From contig URQQ01000079.1 in the NCBI GenBank assembly GCA_900549995.1, forward strand, positions 1 through 19,487: a DNA stretch of 19,487 nt. Reading direction: 5' to 3'. Of the stretch, positions 1 to 6,589 are shown one piece after another. Origin of the DNA: an uncultured Lachnospiraceae bacterium. GTDB taxonomy: Bacteria > Bacillota > Clostridia > Lachnospirales > Lachnospiraceae. Positions within the stretch are counted from its first letter, which is position 1. Each line of letters starts with the position of its first letter. Made by a program: the position numbers and the translations under genes. The notes below the pieces were generated by a model. It made no database searches and was not told the origin of the DNA. It saw nothing but the letters and a program-made list of their open reading frames with translations.

Positions 1-1777
1 TGGCGCAAAGTCAGTGATCTTCTATGCGGGATATCCCAAGTGGTACCGTCCTGCGCTTTTAAGACTTGCCAATGATTATGGTTCTCCGAATTTCTGTACA
101 GAGTCAAGCACCTGTTTTCAGGCGGCGGCACTGGCATGGAAATCCATGTACGGCAACCGGATCTGTTTCCCGGATCTTATGAATGCGCGGACACTTCTGC
201 TGTGGAGCAGTAATCTTTATCATTCCAATGCGGTGATGAGCGGGCTGTATCAGGGGATCAAAAAGCGGGGAACACACATCATTGCGGTAGATCCGAAAAA
301 TACTGTGACAGCCCATGATGCAAAGATCCATCTTCCGCTGATTCCGGGAACGGACGGTGCACTGGCTCTTGCGATGGGGCGGGTCATTGTAAATGAGGGG
401 CTTTATGACAAAGCATTTGTCGAGAAGTATGTATATGGTTTTGAAGAATACAGAGAGTATGTCCAGGAGTTTACCCCGGAAAGGGCGCAGGAGATCACCG
501 GAGTCGAAGCAGATCTGATTGTGAAGGCGGCCCGGATTTATGCCACAGAAAAGCCTGCAGGAATTATGTTTTCTGCTTCACCGGTGGTGCACAATATCAA
601 TGGTGTCCAAAATTACCGGGCCGTGTTTGCGCTGGCTGCGATTACAGGGAATTATGACGTGAAGGGCGGAAATCCTTCCAGAGGAGGGATTACGGTACCG
701 CTCAATGAATTTGGCAGGGTACATAGATACGATCAGGAAGAAGCGGTCGGGGAGAAAGATTTTCCGGCGTGGTTTGACCTTCCCTGCGATGAGGCACAGT
801 GTACAAGGCTGGCAGATTATATTATGAAGGAAGATCCATATCCGCTGAAAGCGATGTTTGCGATGGGATTTAACCGCCGGATGTGGCCGGAACCTTCTTA
901 TCTTGGCAAGGCCGTGGAGAAGCTGGATTTCTTTGTCAATACAGATTTGTTCTGGTCAGATTCCTGTGATGCGGCCGATCTGGTGCTTCCGGCATGTACT
1001 TCATTTGAACGGGATGAGGTGCGTGCAGATAAGGGCGGAATGGTATTTTTATCGAGGAAAGCGGTCGAACCTCTCGGCGAGGCGAAAAGCGATATTGAGA
1101 TCATTCTGGAGACGGCAAAAAGGATGGGTGCCAAGGATGAGATTTTACAATTAAATTCTGAGGAATATATGGAATATGTTCTGAAACCTTCTGGTGTCAC
1201 ATTGGAGGAGCTGAGAAAAAGCGAGACCGGACTTGTGAAGGCTCCCAGAGTGATTCCGCCGAAGGAGAGAGTGTATGAGGAAGAGCCATTTGATACTCCT
1301 TCCGGGAAAATAGAATTAAAGTCACAGGTATTTGAGCGTCACCGGGAAGATTACGGATATGAGGGATTGCCGGTGTATCATGATTTCCGGGAGATGAAAA
1401 GAGCTGAGAGGGAGGGATTTCCACTCATTTTGAGCACCGGATCGAGAAAACCACAGCTGTTCCACTCGAGAATGTACCGTATGTCATGGCTTTCCGGATT
1501 GGAAAAAACACCTTTGGTCGAGCTTCATCCGGAGGATGCAAAAAGATATGGGATCGAAGAAGGGGGCATGGTAAAAGTCACATCACCTGCAGGCAGTGTG
1601 ACAGGTACGGCAGCCTTTTGTATCAGCGGCCATCCGGGAGTTGTAAGTATGTACCATGGCAGCAAGGATGGAGAAGCGAACGAATTGATCTCGAAGGATT
1701 ATCTGGACCCGTATTCCGGATTTCCAGGGTATAAGAGTTACTTCTGCAGGATCGAGCCGGCCAGGGAACTGCTGTAA
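1..1777 (+). CDS. Molybdopterin-dependent oxidoreductase, acetylene hydratase / catechol dehydroxylase-like branch (5' partial)
   Basis: This is the large catalytic subunit of a DMSO-reductase superfamily enzyme that binds a bis-pyranopterin molybdenum or tungsten cofactor. The frame is open from base 2, so the GTG at 14 is unlikely to be the start; the [4Fe-4S]-binding N-terminus lies outside the window. Visible are a Cys-rich segment PNFCTESSTCFQ (bases 86-121), where the first Cys (codon 95-97) lines up by position with the metal-ligand Cys of Nap/FDH-type enzymes (R-x-C-M-S/A-S), a central segment with LPACTSFERDEVRADKGG, and a C-terminal cofactor-binding domain with LILSTGSRKPQ and DPYSGFPGYKS. 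The last motif is typical of the acetylene hydratase-like and catechol dehydroxylase-like group. The substrate is not deducible. A ferredoxin subunit and mobA-moeA-mobB lie 2-5 kb downstream, beyond one convergent gene, and probably serve this enzyme. A terminator follows directly. Family placement is secure; subfamily is inference. Confidence 0.88.
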   Translation, partial: GAKSVIFYAGYPKWYRPALLRLANDYGSPNFCTESSTCFQAAALAWKSMYGNRICFPDLMNARTLLLWSSNLYHSNAVMSGLYQGIKKRGTHIIAVDPKNTVTAHDAKIHLPLIPGTDGALALAMGRVIVNEGLYDKAFVEKYVYGFEEYREYVQEFTPERAQEITGVEADLIVKAARIYATEKPAGIMFSASPVVHNINGVQNYRAVFALAAITGNYDVKGGNPSRGGITVPLNEFGRVHRYDQEEAVGEKDFPAWFDLPCDEAQCTRLADYIMKEDPYPLKAMFAMGFNRRMWPEPSYLGKAVEKLDFFVNTDLFWSDSCDAADLVLPACTSFERDEVRADKGGMVFLSRKAVEPLGEAKSDIEIILETAKRMGAKDEILQLNSEEYMEYVLKPSGVTLEELRKSETGLVKAPRVIPPKERVYEEEPFDTPSGKIELKSQVFERHREDYGYEGLPVYHDFREMKRAEREGFPLILSTGSRKPQLFHSRMYRMSWLSGLEKTPLVELHPEDAKRYGIEEGGMVKVTSPAGSVTGTAAFCISGHPGVVSMYHGSKDGEANELISKDYLDPYSGFPGYKSYFCRIEPARELL

Positions 1778-1783
1778 AATAGA

Positions 1784-1835
1784 AAAACAGTGCCCGGCAC
1801 CTGATCTTTATGGAGAGGATACCGGACACTGTTTT
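1784..1835. terminator. Bidirectional intrinsic terminator between convergent genes
   Basis: AAAACAGTG (1784-1792) pairs perfectly with CACTGTTTT (1827-1835), and after one mismatch CCGG (1794-1797) pairs with CCGG (1822-1825). The outer arms are A-rich on the left and T-rich on the right, so the hairpin has a U-tract in both directions. It sits between the stop of the molybdoenzyme (1777) and the stop of the convergent PLP-enzyme gene (1845) and can end both transcripts. Confidence 0.8.
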
Positions 1836-1844
1836 GATATGCAG

Positions 1845-2924
1845 TTAGTTTTCTTTGGCTGTTTTTTCCTTGTATGCCTGGAAGACATCGGCTACGTGCT
1901 GCATATCTTCGGTGCTGAAACGCTGGTCACAGCTGATTGACATGATATGTCCGTAAATATACTGCGCACCCGGATAATCTTCAATGTGAATAAACGGAGG
2001 TACCGGCCAGTATACTTTCGGCGGGATGTGATTCTCTGCCAGATATGCCATGAGCGATTCCCGGTCATCGCAGAAGAATGGAAAGAACATCGGGCAGGTG
2101 TCTTTATCAAGCTCTGGGAAAACAGGACGGACTGCCTTATTTTCCGGCAGGTGGGCAAGCAGGTATGTGTAATTTTCCCGTCTTTTTTCAACCGCTTCCT
2201 TCAGGGGATAATGAAGGATTGTCTGAAGTGATTCTGCATCACCCTCCTGCATATCGAAAATTTCCCGCAGCATCCATTCGGCTTTCCAGAAGGCATCGGC
2301 ACTTTCTTTATTGAGAGTCTCATCACCGGAGCGTTCATAGTCCTGCCTTGTTTTCAGCGCTTTGTCACGGATTTTCAGGTGTTCCATATCGGCCGGAAGC
2401 GGGGAGACACCGAATTTTCCGCTGCGTTTGATGGCAAGGCCGCCGGAGATGACACCCATCCATTTCCTGAGGCTGACAGCGATGTAATCAGTATCCGGGC
2501 ATGGGCCGGCAGGTGAGAGGGCAGTGTGGGTAGTATCCTGCATGACTGTTACCCCGCGGTTTCTGCATTTTTTGACAAATTCTGCGTCAAATGTTGTGTA
2601 ACCGTAGTAGCCGCAGATCAAAAGAAAGCTGATGTCATCGATCAGATTTTCATCAAACTGTGGAACCAGATGTTCATCTACATCATAATAGTAGATTTTA
2701 TAGTCTGCTTTTACAAAACAGCCGCTCACAGTCTCGCATGTATAAGCCGGGAGGTAGGCCACCCTTTTTTGATCTGTCAGCATAGAGTCCTGCAGACAGA
2801 GATAGATGGCACAGCGTCCAGACATGAGGTGTTTGACGTCGCCGGCATCCGGGCATACCAGATCCAGATAACCGTTCTCGTCAGGGTCAGTGTTTTCGTA
2901 AGGGAAAAAACCTCCAATTTCCAT
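1845..2924 (-). CDS. DegT/DnrJ/EryC1-type PLP-dependent aminotransferase-fold protein, orphan
   Basis: A 359-residue protein of the fold-type I PLP family that includes sugar aminotransferases. An aspartate in VMQDTTHT (residue 130) fits the one that holds the pyridine nitrogen, and the lysine in SLRKWMG (residue 154) fits the PLP Schiff-base lysine, so catalytic machinery appears intact. The open frame extends to 3026, but the ATG at 2924 is preceded by GGAGGAGG seven bases away, and the residues upstream of it look untranslated; the putative -10 at 2998-3003 also lies inside the longer frame. Length is close to the usual 360-400 of the family. There is no neighbouring nucleotide-sugar, polysaccharide or antibiotic gene, so the substrate cannot be inferred. 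It lies convergent to the molybdoenzyme and divergent from the creatininase gene, as a single-gene unit. Family certain enough; function unknown. Confidence 0.82.
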   Translation of the reverse strand: MEIGGFFPYENTDPDENGYLDLVCPDAGDVKHLMSGRCAIYLCLQDSMLTDQKRVAYLPAYTCETVSGCFVKADYKIYYYDVDEHLVPQFDENLIDDISFLLICGYYGYTTFDAEFVKKCRNRGVTVMQDTTHTALSPAGPCPDTDYIAVSLRKWMGVISGGLAIKRSGKFGVSPLPADMEHLKIRDKALKTRQDYERSGDETLNKESADAFWKAEWMLREIFDMQEGDAESLQTILHYPLKEAVEKRRENYTYLLAHLPENKAVRPVFPELDKDTCPMFFPFFCDDRESLMAYLAENHIPPKVYWPVPPFIHIEDYPGAQYIYGHIMSISCDQRFSTEDMQHVADVFQAYKEKTAKEN

Positions 2925-2931
2925 AATGAAA

Positions 2932-2939
2932 CCTCCTCC
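2932..2939 (-). promoter_or_regulatory. Ribosome binding site fixing the PLP-enzyme start
   Basis: GGAGGAGG on the minus strand lies seven bases before the ATG at 2924. No comparable site precedes the longer frame start at 3026, so this decides the start. Confidence 0.8.
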
Positions 2940-2997
2940 GTTTATTTTACGGCAGCGATTCACTTCTATTGCCGTATGAAAAGCTGCATCTAACCTT

Positions 2998-3026
2998 AAT
3001 ATATAGATTTTATAAAAGATTTGCAA
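2998..3026 (-). promoter_or_regulatory. Promoter of the PLP-enzyme gene
   Basis: On the minus strand TTGCAA (3026-3021) is followed after 17 bases by TATATT (3003-2998), a good sigma-A-type pair. Transcription would start near 2990, giving a leader of about 65 bases. The leader contains a short hairpin, ACGGCA (2949-2954) with TGCCGT (2970-2975), just upstream of the ribosome binding site; its role, if any, is unknown. Confidence 0.6.
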
Positions 3027-3050
3027 GCATATGTCCTGTAATAGTATAAT
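3021..3050 (+). promoter_or_regulatory. Promoter of the creatininase-ferredoxin-mobA-moeA-mobB-radA operon
   Basis: TTGCAA (3021-3026) and a perfect TATAAT (3045-3050) are separated by 18 bases. Because TTGCAA is its own reverse complement, the same six bases also serve the divergent promoter of the PLP-enzyme gene. The leader to the ATG at 3107 would be about 50 bases, too short for a molybdenum cofactor riboswitch. Confidence 0.65.
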
Positions 3051-3090
3051 AAGGTAAGAGTTTTGGGGAAAGAGACGGCATTAAAAACAA

Positions 3091-3097
3091 AAGGAGG
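3091..3097 (+). promoter_or_regulatory. Ribosome binding site of the creatininase-family gene
   Basis: AAGGAGG ends nine bases before ATG 3107 but only three bases before the in-frame TTG at 3101. The spacing favours the ATG as start. Confidence 0.75.
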
Positions 3098-3106
3098 AAT
3101 TTGGTT

Positions 3107-3865
3107 ATGTATCTTGGGAAAATGACGACGGCACAGGCAAAAGAAGCATTTAGCAGAGATCCGGTTCTTGTAATTCCGGTGGGAAGTACGGAGCAGCATG
3201 GCGCGCAGTGTGCTCTGGGGACTGATTATATGGTTCCGACCTATCTTGCGGATCACGTGGCTGATATGGAGGATGTGATTGTTGCACCGACAGTTCCGTA
3301 TGGTGTATGTCCGTATCATCTGAGTTTTGAAGGAAGTATTAATATCGGATATGAAGGATTGTATATGGTGCTTCATGGGATTATGGATTCGCTGATGCAG
3401 CATGGGGTCAGGAGATTCGTTGTCCTGAATGGACATGGCGGGAACACACCGTCTATAGACAGGGCAGCTTTGGAGGTATACCACAAAGGAGGCATCTGTG
3501 CCAGCATCGACTGGTGGAGCCTGGTTGCAGAGCTGGATGAGAAATTCAGGGGCGGCCATGGAGATATCCTGGAGACTTCCGCGATGATGGCGGTCGACCC
3601 GGATGCAGTGCACCTGGAACTGGGGCAGCCGATGAATCCAAAGAACCCTTCCGAGAATGTAAAAGCTGCTTATATTCAGGCGGTAAACTATAAAGGCGGA
3701 ACGGTGCGCCTTGTGAGGGATACGAAAGAAATTGCGCCAAGCGGATGGTTTGGTCCGTTTGACCCGAAAGATTCTACCGCCAGCCTGGGGCAGGAAGCAC
3801 TTGATCTTTCGGTGGATTTTATCCGTGGGTTTTTAGAGGAAATGAAAGGTTTTACATGCGGCTAA
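3107..3865 (+). CDS. Creatininase-family metal-dependent amidohydrolase
   Basis: A 252-residue protein of the creatininase / FAPy-deformylase / MftE family, which hydrolyses cyclic or N-linked amides with a dinuclear metal site. Likely metal ligands are visible: Glu29 and His31 in VGSTEQHG, Asp40 in GTDY, His110 in NGHGGN and Glu156 in HGDILETS. Length matches the usual 230-260. The start is ATG 3107, set by spacing to AAGGAGG; a TTG at 3101 in the same frame would add only two residues. It is the first gene of the operon leading into the ferredoxin and molybdenum cofactor genes, after a strong promoter. Relatives include creatininase itself, the riboflavin/F420 pathway enzyme ArfB and the mycofactocin peptidase MftE; no mycofactocin or F420 gene is seen here. 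A role in handling the substrate or product of the molybdoenzyme is inference. Confidence 0.85.
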   Translation: MYLGKMTTAQAKEAFSRDPVLVIPVGSTEQHGAQCALGTDYMVPTYLADHVADMEDVIVAPTVPYGVCPYHLSFEGSINIGYEGLYMVLHGIMDSLMQHGVRRFVVLNGHGGNTPSIDRAALEVYHKGGICASIDWWSLVAELDEKFRGGHGDILETSAMMAVDPDAVHLELGQPMNPKNPSENVKAAYIQAVNYKGGTVRLVRDTKEIAPSGWFGPFDPKDSTASLGQEALDLSVDFIRGFLEEMKGFTCG

Positions 3866-3920
3866 GATGAAGAAGAACAGAGAAACAGACAGAATATGAG
3901 AGAGAAAGGGACTAAAAAAA

Positions 3921-4355
3921 GTGGGCTATAGATTACGGTTTGATCAGGAGAAATGTACAGGATGTTATGCATGCCATGCTGCCTGTCTGGACGCTCATCA
4001 CGCGGATGAGGAAGAGCAGGCGTTGAGTTTCCGGGCAATCCGGACGGTTGTCCGTGAAGAAGAACATTTTCAGAAGAATGTCTGTCCCGGCTGCCTGCAC
4101 TGCGGTGCCTGCATGAGAGTCTGTCCGGAGGGGGCGATATACCGTGACAGTGATTCTGGTTTTATCCTTGTGAATTCAGAAAAATGTACGGGATGCAGAA
4201 CCTGCGAGACGGCCTGTCCTGTCGGGGTCATACGGTTTCATTCTGAGGGCAGGATGGAGAAATGTGACGGGTGTAGGGAACGGCTGAGGGAAGGAAGAAT
4301 ACCGGCATGTGTACATACATGCTGTGCAGACGCGATTACATTAGAAAGAATATAG
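3921..4355 (+). CDS. Four-cluster 4Fe-4S ferredoxin, probable electron-transfer subunit of a molybdoenzyme
   Basis: A 144-residue polyferredoxin like the small subunits (DmsB/NrfC/HycB type) of DMSO-reductase-family enzymes. Four Cys groups are visible: CTGCYACHAAC (residues 12-22), CPGCLHCGACMRVCPEG (55-71), CTGCRTCETACPVG (89-102) and CDGC with PACVHTC (115-134), enough for four [4Fe-4S] clusters. There is no signal peptide or membrane segment, so it should act in the cytoplasm or be carried with a partner. The start is a GTG at 3921 with AAAGGG about ten bases upstream; no better start exists in frame. It lies 55 bases after the creatininase gene and 7 bases before mobA. Context suggests it passes electrons to the molybdoenzyme at the window edge, though that gene is in a separate transcript. 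Confidence 0.88.
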   Translation: MGYRLRFDQEKCTGCYACHAACLDAHHADEEEQALSFRAIRTVVREEEHFQKNVCPGCLHCGACMRVCPEGAIYRDSDSGFILVNSEKCTGCRTCETACPVGVIRFHSEGRMEKCDGCRERLREGRIPACVHTCCADAITLERI

Positions 4356-4362
4356 GGAAGAT

Positions 4363-4962
4363 ATGGAAAGAATTGCAGGATACATACTGGCAGGCGGAAA
4401 TAACCGGAGGATGCAGGGCAGAAAAAAATTATTTTTACCCTATGATCATCAGACGGATTTTTTTCACAGCATTATGCGGAGTATGCAGAAATTACCAAAG
4501 GTATATCTGTCAGTAGCGAAAGAAGAGAGGGAATATAAGAAACTGGGGCTGCCGCTTGTTGCAGACCGGTATGTGGATGCGGGGCCGCTTGGGGGAATTT
4601 TAAGCGGCCTTCTTTCCTGTGAGGAGGAAGGTCTGTTCGTGGTGCCCTGTGACATACCTGTCATAGAGGAGGCGTTTATGGACGATATGCTTGATATTTA
4701 TGACGGGCGGACACCGGTGATTGTAAAACAGGATGGACGCTATTATCCGATGCCGGGAATTTACACGAAAAGCCAGATTCCTGTGATGCAGGAAATGATG
4801 GCGCAAAAAGATTATAAGCTGATGAACGTATTTCCAAAAGATTCGGAGGGGAAGCTGTTTTATGCAGTGGCGAATACTCCGGGATTTCAGGAAGTACAGA
4901 GCATCAATACCCGGGAGGAGTATGAAAGATGGAGAAAAGGGCACGAAACAACAGAGAGATGA
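4363..4962 (+). CDS. mobA: Molybdenum cofactor guanylyltransferase MobA
   Basis: A 199-residue nucleotidyltransferase that joins GMP from GTP to Mo-molybdopterin, giving the MGD form of the cofactor needed by DMSO-reductase-family enzymes. The GTP-binding loop LAGGNNRRM (residues 9-17) followed by Lys21/22, a GPLGGI segment (74-79) and the metal-binding PCDIP (95-99) are in the usual order and spacing. It acts in the cytoplasm. ATG 4363 follows AGGGAAG. It starts seven bases after the ferredoxin gene and overlaps moeA. A cytidylyltransferase (MocA) is a related alternative, but the neighbouring bis-MGD-type enzyme favours MobA. Confidence 0.86.
   Translation: MERIAGYILAGGNNRRMQGRKKLFLPYDHQTDFFHSIMRSMQKLPKVYLSVAKEEREYKKLGLPLVADRYVDAGPLGGILSGLLSCEEEGLFVVPCDIPVIEEAFMDDMLDIYDGRTPVIVKQDGRYYPMPGIYTKSQIPVMQEMMAQKDYKLMNVFPKDSEGKLFYAVANTPGFQEVQSINTREEYERWRKGHETTER
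4913..4920 (+). promoter_or_regulatory. Ribosome binding site inside mobA serving moeA
   Basis: GGGAGGAG lies eight bases before ATG 4929, inside the mobA coding sequence. It supports the longer moeA start over the in-frame ATG at 4959, which has only a weak AGAGAG upstream but forms an ATGA overlap with the mobA stop. Confidence 0.65.
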
Positions 4963-6158
4963 TTTCATTGGAGGAGGCAGTCACAAGGCTCACATCTGAG
5001 GTGAAGATGATGAGCGGACAGGTCATGGTTCCTCTGTCAGAAGCACTTGGAAGATGTGCGGCACAGGATTTATGCGCGCTTGTATCACAGCCCCCTTTTC
5101 CCAGATCACCGCTGGATGGGTATGCGGTGCGTGCCGAAGATACGTCAGGGGCATGCGAAGAGAATCCGGTCTGGCTGAACGTGATAGATAAAATCTATGC
5201 GGGAGAAGAATCGTCCCGGAAGGTGGGGCAGATGGAGACCGTCCGGCTGATGACAGGTTCGCCCATTCCGGAGGGTGCGGATACGGTGATCCGCCAGGAG
5301 GATGTAATAGATGCCGGGGAAAAAATTGGGATCACCGGGCAGGCCAAAGCTTATGAGAATTACTGCCGCACAGGGGAGGACTTTAAGGAAGGGGAGTGTC
5401 TGATCAGAACAGGAGAGCGGATGGATGCCATAAGGATCGGAATTGCTGCCAGTATGGGATATGAAAAGATCCCGGTAAAAAGAATTCCAAAAGCAGCAGT
5501 TCTTGCGACCGGAAATGAGATTCAGAAGCCGGGAAGTCCTCTGCTGCCCGGGAAAATCTATGATACGAATCTGTACACGGTCAGTCAGAGACTCAGGGAA
5601 CTGGGGGTAAATCCGGTGATGGTGCAGCAGGTGCCTGATGAGAAGAGGGCACTTTTGCAGGCAGTGGCAGAGGCGGCAGAGAAGGCGGAGATTGTGATCA
5701 CAACCGGAGGGGTGTCTGTTGGAGAAAAGGATCTGATGCCAGAGGTGATGGAAGAGCTTGGGGCAAAGATTTTATTCCATGGAGTCCGGGTGAAACCAGG
5801 TTCCCCTGTGCTTTCAGCCATTTATCGAGAGGTACCGGTAATCTGTCTGTCGGGAAATCCATTTGGTGCATTGGTACATCTGGAACTTGTGGTACGTCCG
5901 GTACTGGCAGAGATGACCGGAGATACTGGATTTTTACTGCCCGGGAAGCGCGGGGAAATGCTGTGCAGTTTTCAAAAGAAGAGTCCGGGAAGAAGAATGG
6001 TGAGAGCGGTCTATGAGGATGGGTATGTGACACTTCCCGAGGGGCTTCATGCATCGGGAGTGCTCAGTTCCATGATTGGCTGTAACTGTCTGATTGACAT
6101 CGAGGCAGGGAATCAGGGTTTGGAAAAAGGTGACATTGTATGTGTAAAGATGCTGTAG
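4929..6158 (+). CDS. moeA: Molybdopterin molybdenumtransferase MoeA
   Basis: A 409-residue enzyme that inserts molybdate into adenylylated molybdopterin. Family motifs appear in order: PLDGYAVRAEDT (residues 61-72), GSPIPEGADTVIRQED (110-125), the MPT-binding domain with LATGNEI (192-198) and TTGGVSVGEKD (258-268), then VRVKPGSPV (286-294) and LSGNPFGALV (307-316), with a C-terminal domain IV after about 335. Length is normal. Two starts compete: ATG 4929 with GGGAGGAG eight bases away, and ATG 4959, which begins MISLEEAV, a very typical MoeA N-terminus, and overlaps the mobA TGA as ATGA. I list the longer form because of its ribosome binding site; the ten extra residues (MEKRARNNRE) are basic and not obviously conserved. 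It overlaps mobB by 19 bases at the 3' end. Confidence 0.9.
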   Translation: MEKRARNNREMISLEEAVTRLTSEVKMMSGQVMVPLSEALGRCAAQDLCALVSQPPFPRSPLDGYAVRAEDTSGACEENPVWLNVIDKIYAGEESSRKVGQMETVRLMTGSPIPEGADTVIRQEDVIDAGEKIGITGQAKAYENYCRTGEDFKEGECLIRTGERMDAIRIGIAASMGYEKIPVKRIPKAAVLATGNEIQKPGSPLLPGKIYDTNLYTVSQRLRELGVNPVMVQQVPDEKRALLQAVAEAAEKAEIVITTGGVSVGEKDLMPEVMEELGAKILFHGVRVKPGSPVLSAIYREVPVICLSGNPFGALVHLELVVRPVLAEMTGDTGFLLPGKRGEMLCSFQKKSPGRRMVRAVYEDGYVTLPEGLHASGVLSSMIGCNCLIDIEAGNQGLEKGDIVCVKML

Positions 6159-6574
6159 AGAAAAAAATATGTTATTATACAATCTGTGGATATAAAAATT
6201 CAGGGAAAACAACATTGATTACAAAGCTGATTCCGATCCTGAACCAAAGCGGCTATAAAGTAGCTACGATTAAGCATGACGGGCATGATTTCGAGGCAGA
6301 TGTGCCGGGAACGGATACCTGGCGCCATCAGAAGGCAGGAGCTTATGGGAGCGGAATCTATTCCGGGAGGAGGTTCATGATCTCTAAGCAGTGCAAGGAT
6401 GCAGATGTCAGCGTATTGTCAAAGTTTTTTCCCGAGGCAGATGTGATACTGCTGGAGGGATTCAAGGACAGTGAATTCCCAAAGTATTGGTGTGATTATC
6501 CGAATCAGATTCCGGATGAGTCTGCGGTGGCAGAGGAAATAATCGAAGAAATCCGAAGGGTGAGGGAAGAATAG
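6140..6574 (+). CDS. mobB: Molybdopterin-guanine dinucleotide biosynthesis adaptor MobB
   Basis: A 144-residue P-loop GTP-binding protein that assists MobA in delivering or completing the MGD cofactor. The Walker A motif GYKNSGKTT is at residues 17-25, the family stretch TIKHDGHDFEADVPGTDTWR follows at about 44-63, and VILLEGFKDSEFPK near residue 101 matches the MobB EGFK-x-PK signature. It is shorter than the roughly 170-residue enterobacterial MobB, mainly at the C-terminus. Its start lies inside the end of moeA (19-base overlap, AAGGTGA upstream), so it is probably translationally coupled. It is followed after 15 bases by radA. Confidence 0.86.
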   Translation: MCKDAVEKKICYYTICGYKNSGKTTLITKLIPILNQSGYKVATIKHDGHDFEADVPGTDTWRHQKAGAYGSGIYSGRRFMISKQCKDADVSVLSKFFPEADVILLEGFKDSEFPKYWCDYPNQIPDESAVAEEIIEEIRRVREE

Positions 6575-6589
6575 ATAAGGAGATAAGAT

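Noticed and set aside
14..16. GTG at 14 as the true start of the molybdoenzyme
   Set aside because: The frame is open to the window edge, the protein would lack the N-terminal iron-sulfur region of the family, and there is no room for a ribosome binding site.
2526..2993. A 155-codon plus-strand frame inside the PLP-enzyme gene
   Set aside because: It is antisense to a gene with intact motifs, lacks a ribosome binding site and resembles no family.
3101..3106. TTG at 3101 as start of the creatininase gene
   Set aside because: Only three bases separate it from AAGGAGG, while ATG 3107 has normal spacing.
3051..3106. A molybdenum cofactor riboswitch in the leader of the molybdenum operon
   Set aside because: The leader is about 50 bases and has no extended pairing; the aptamer needs well over 100 bases.
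2996..3613. A 205-codon minus-strand frame across the creatininase gene
   Set aside because: It is antisense to a gene with intact metal motifs; composition is His/Arg/Cys-rich as expected of a shadow frame.
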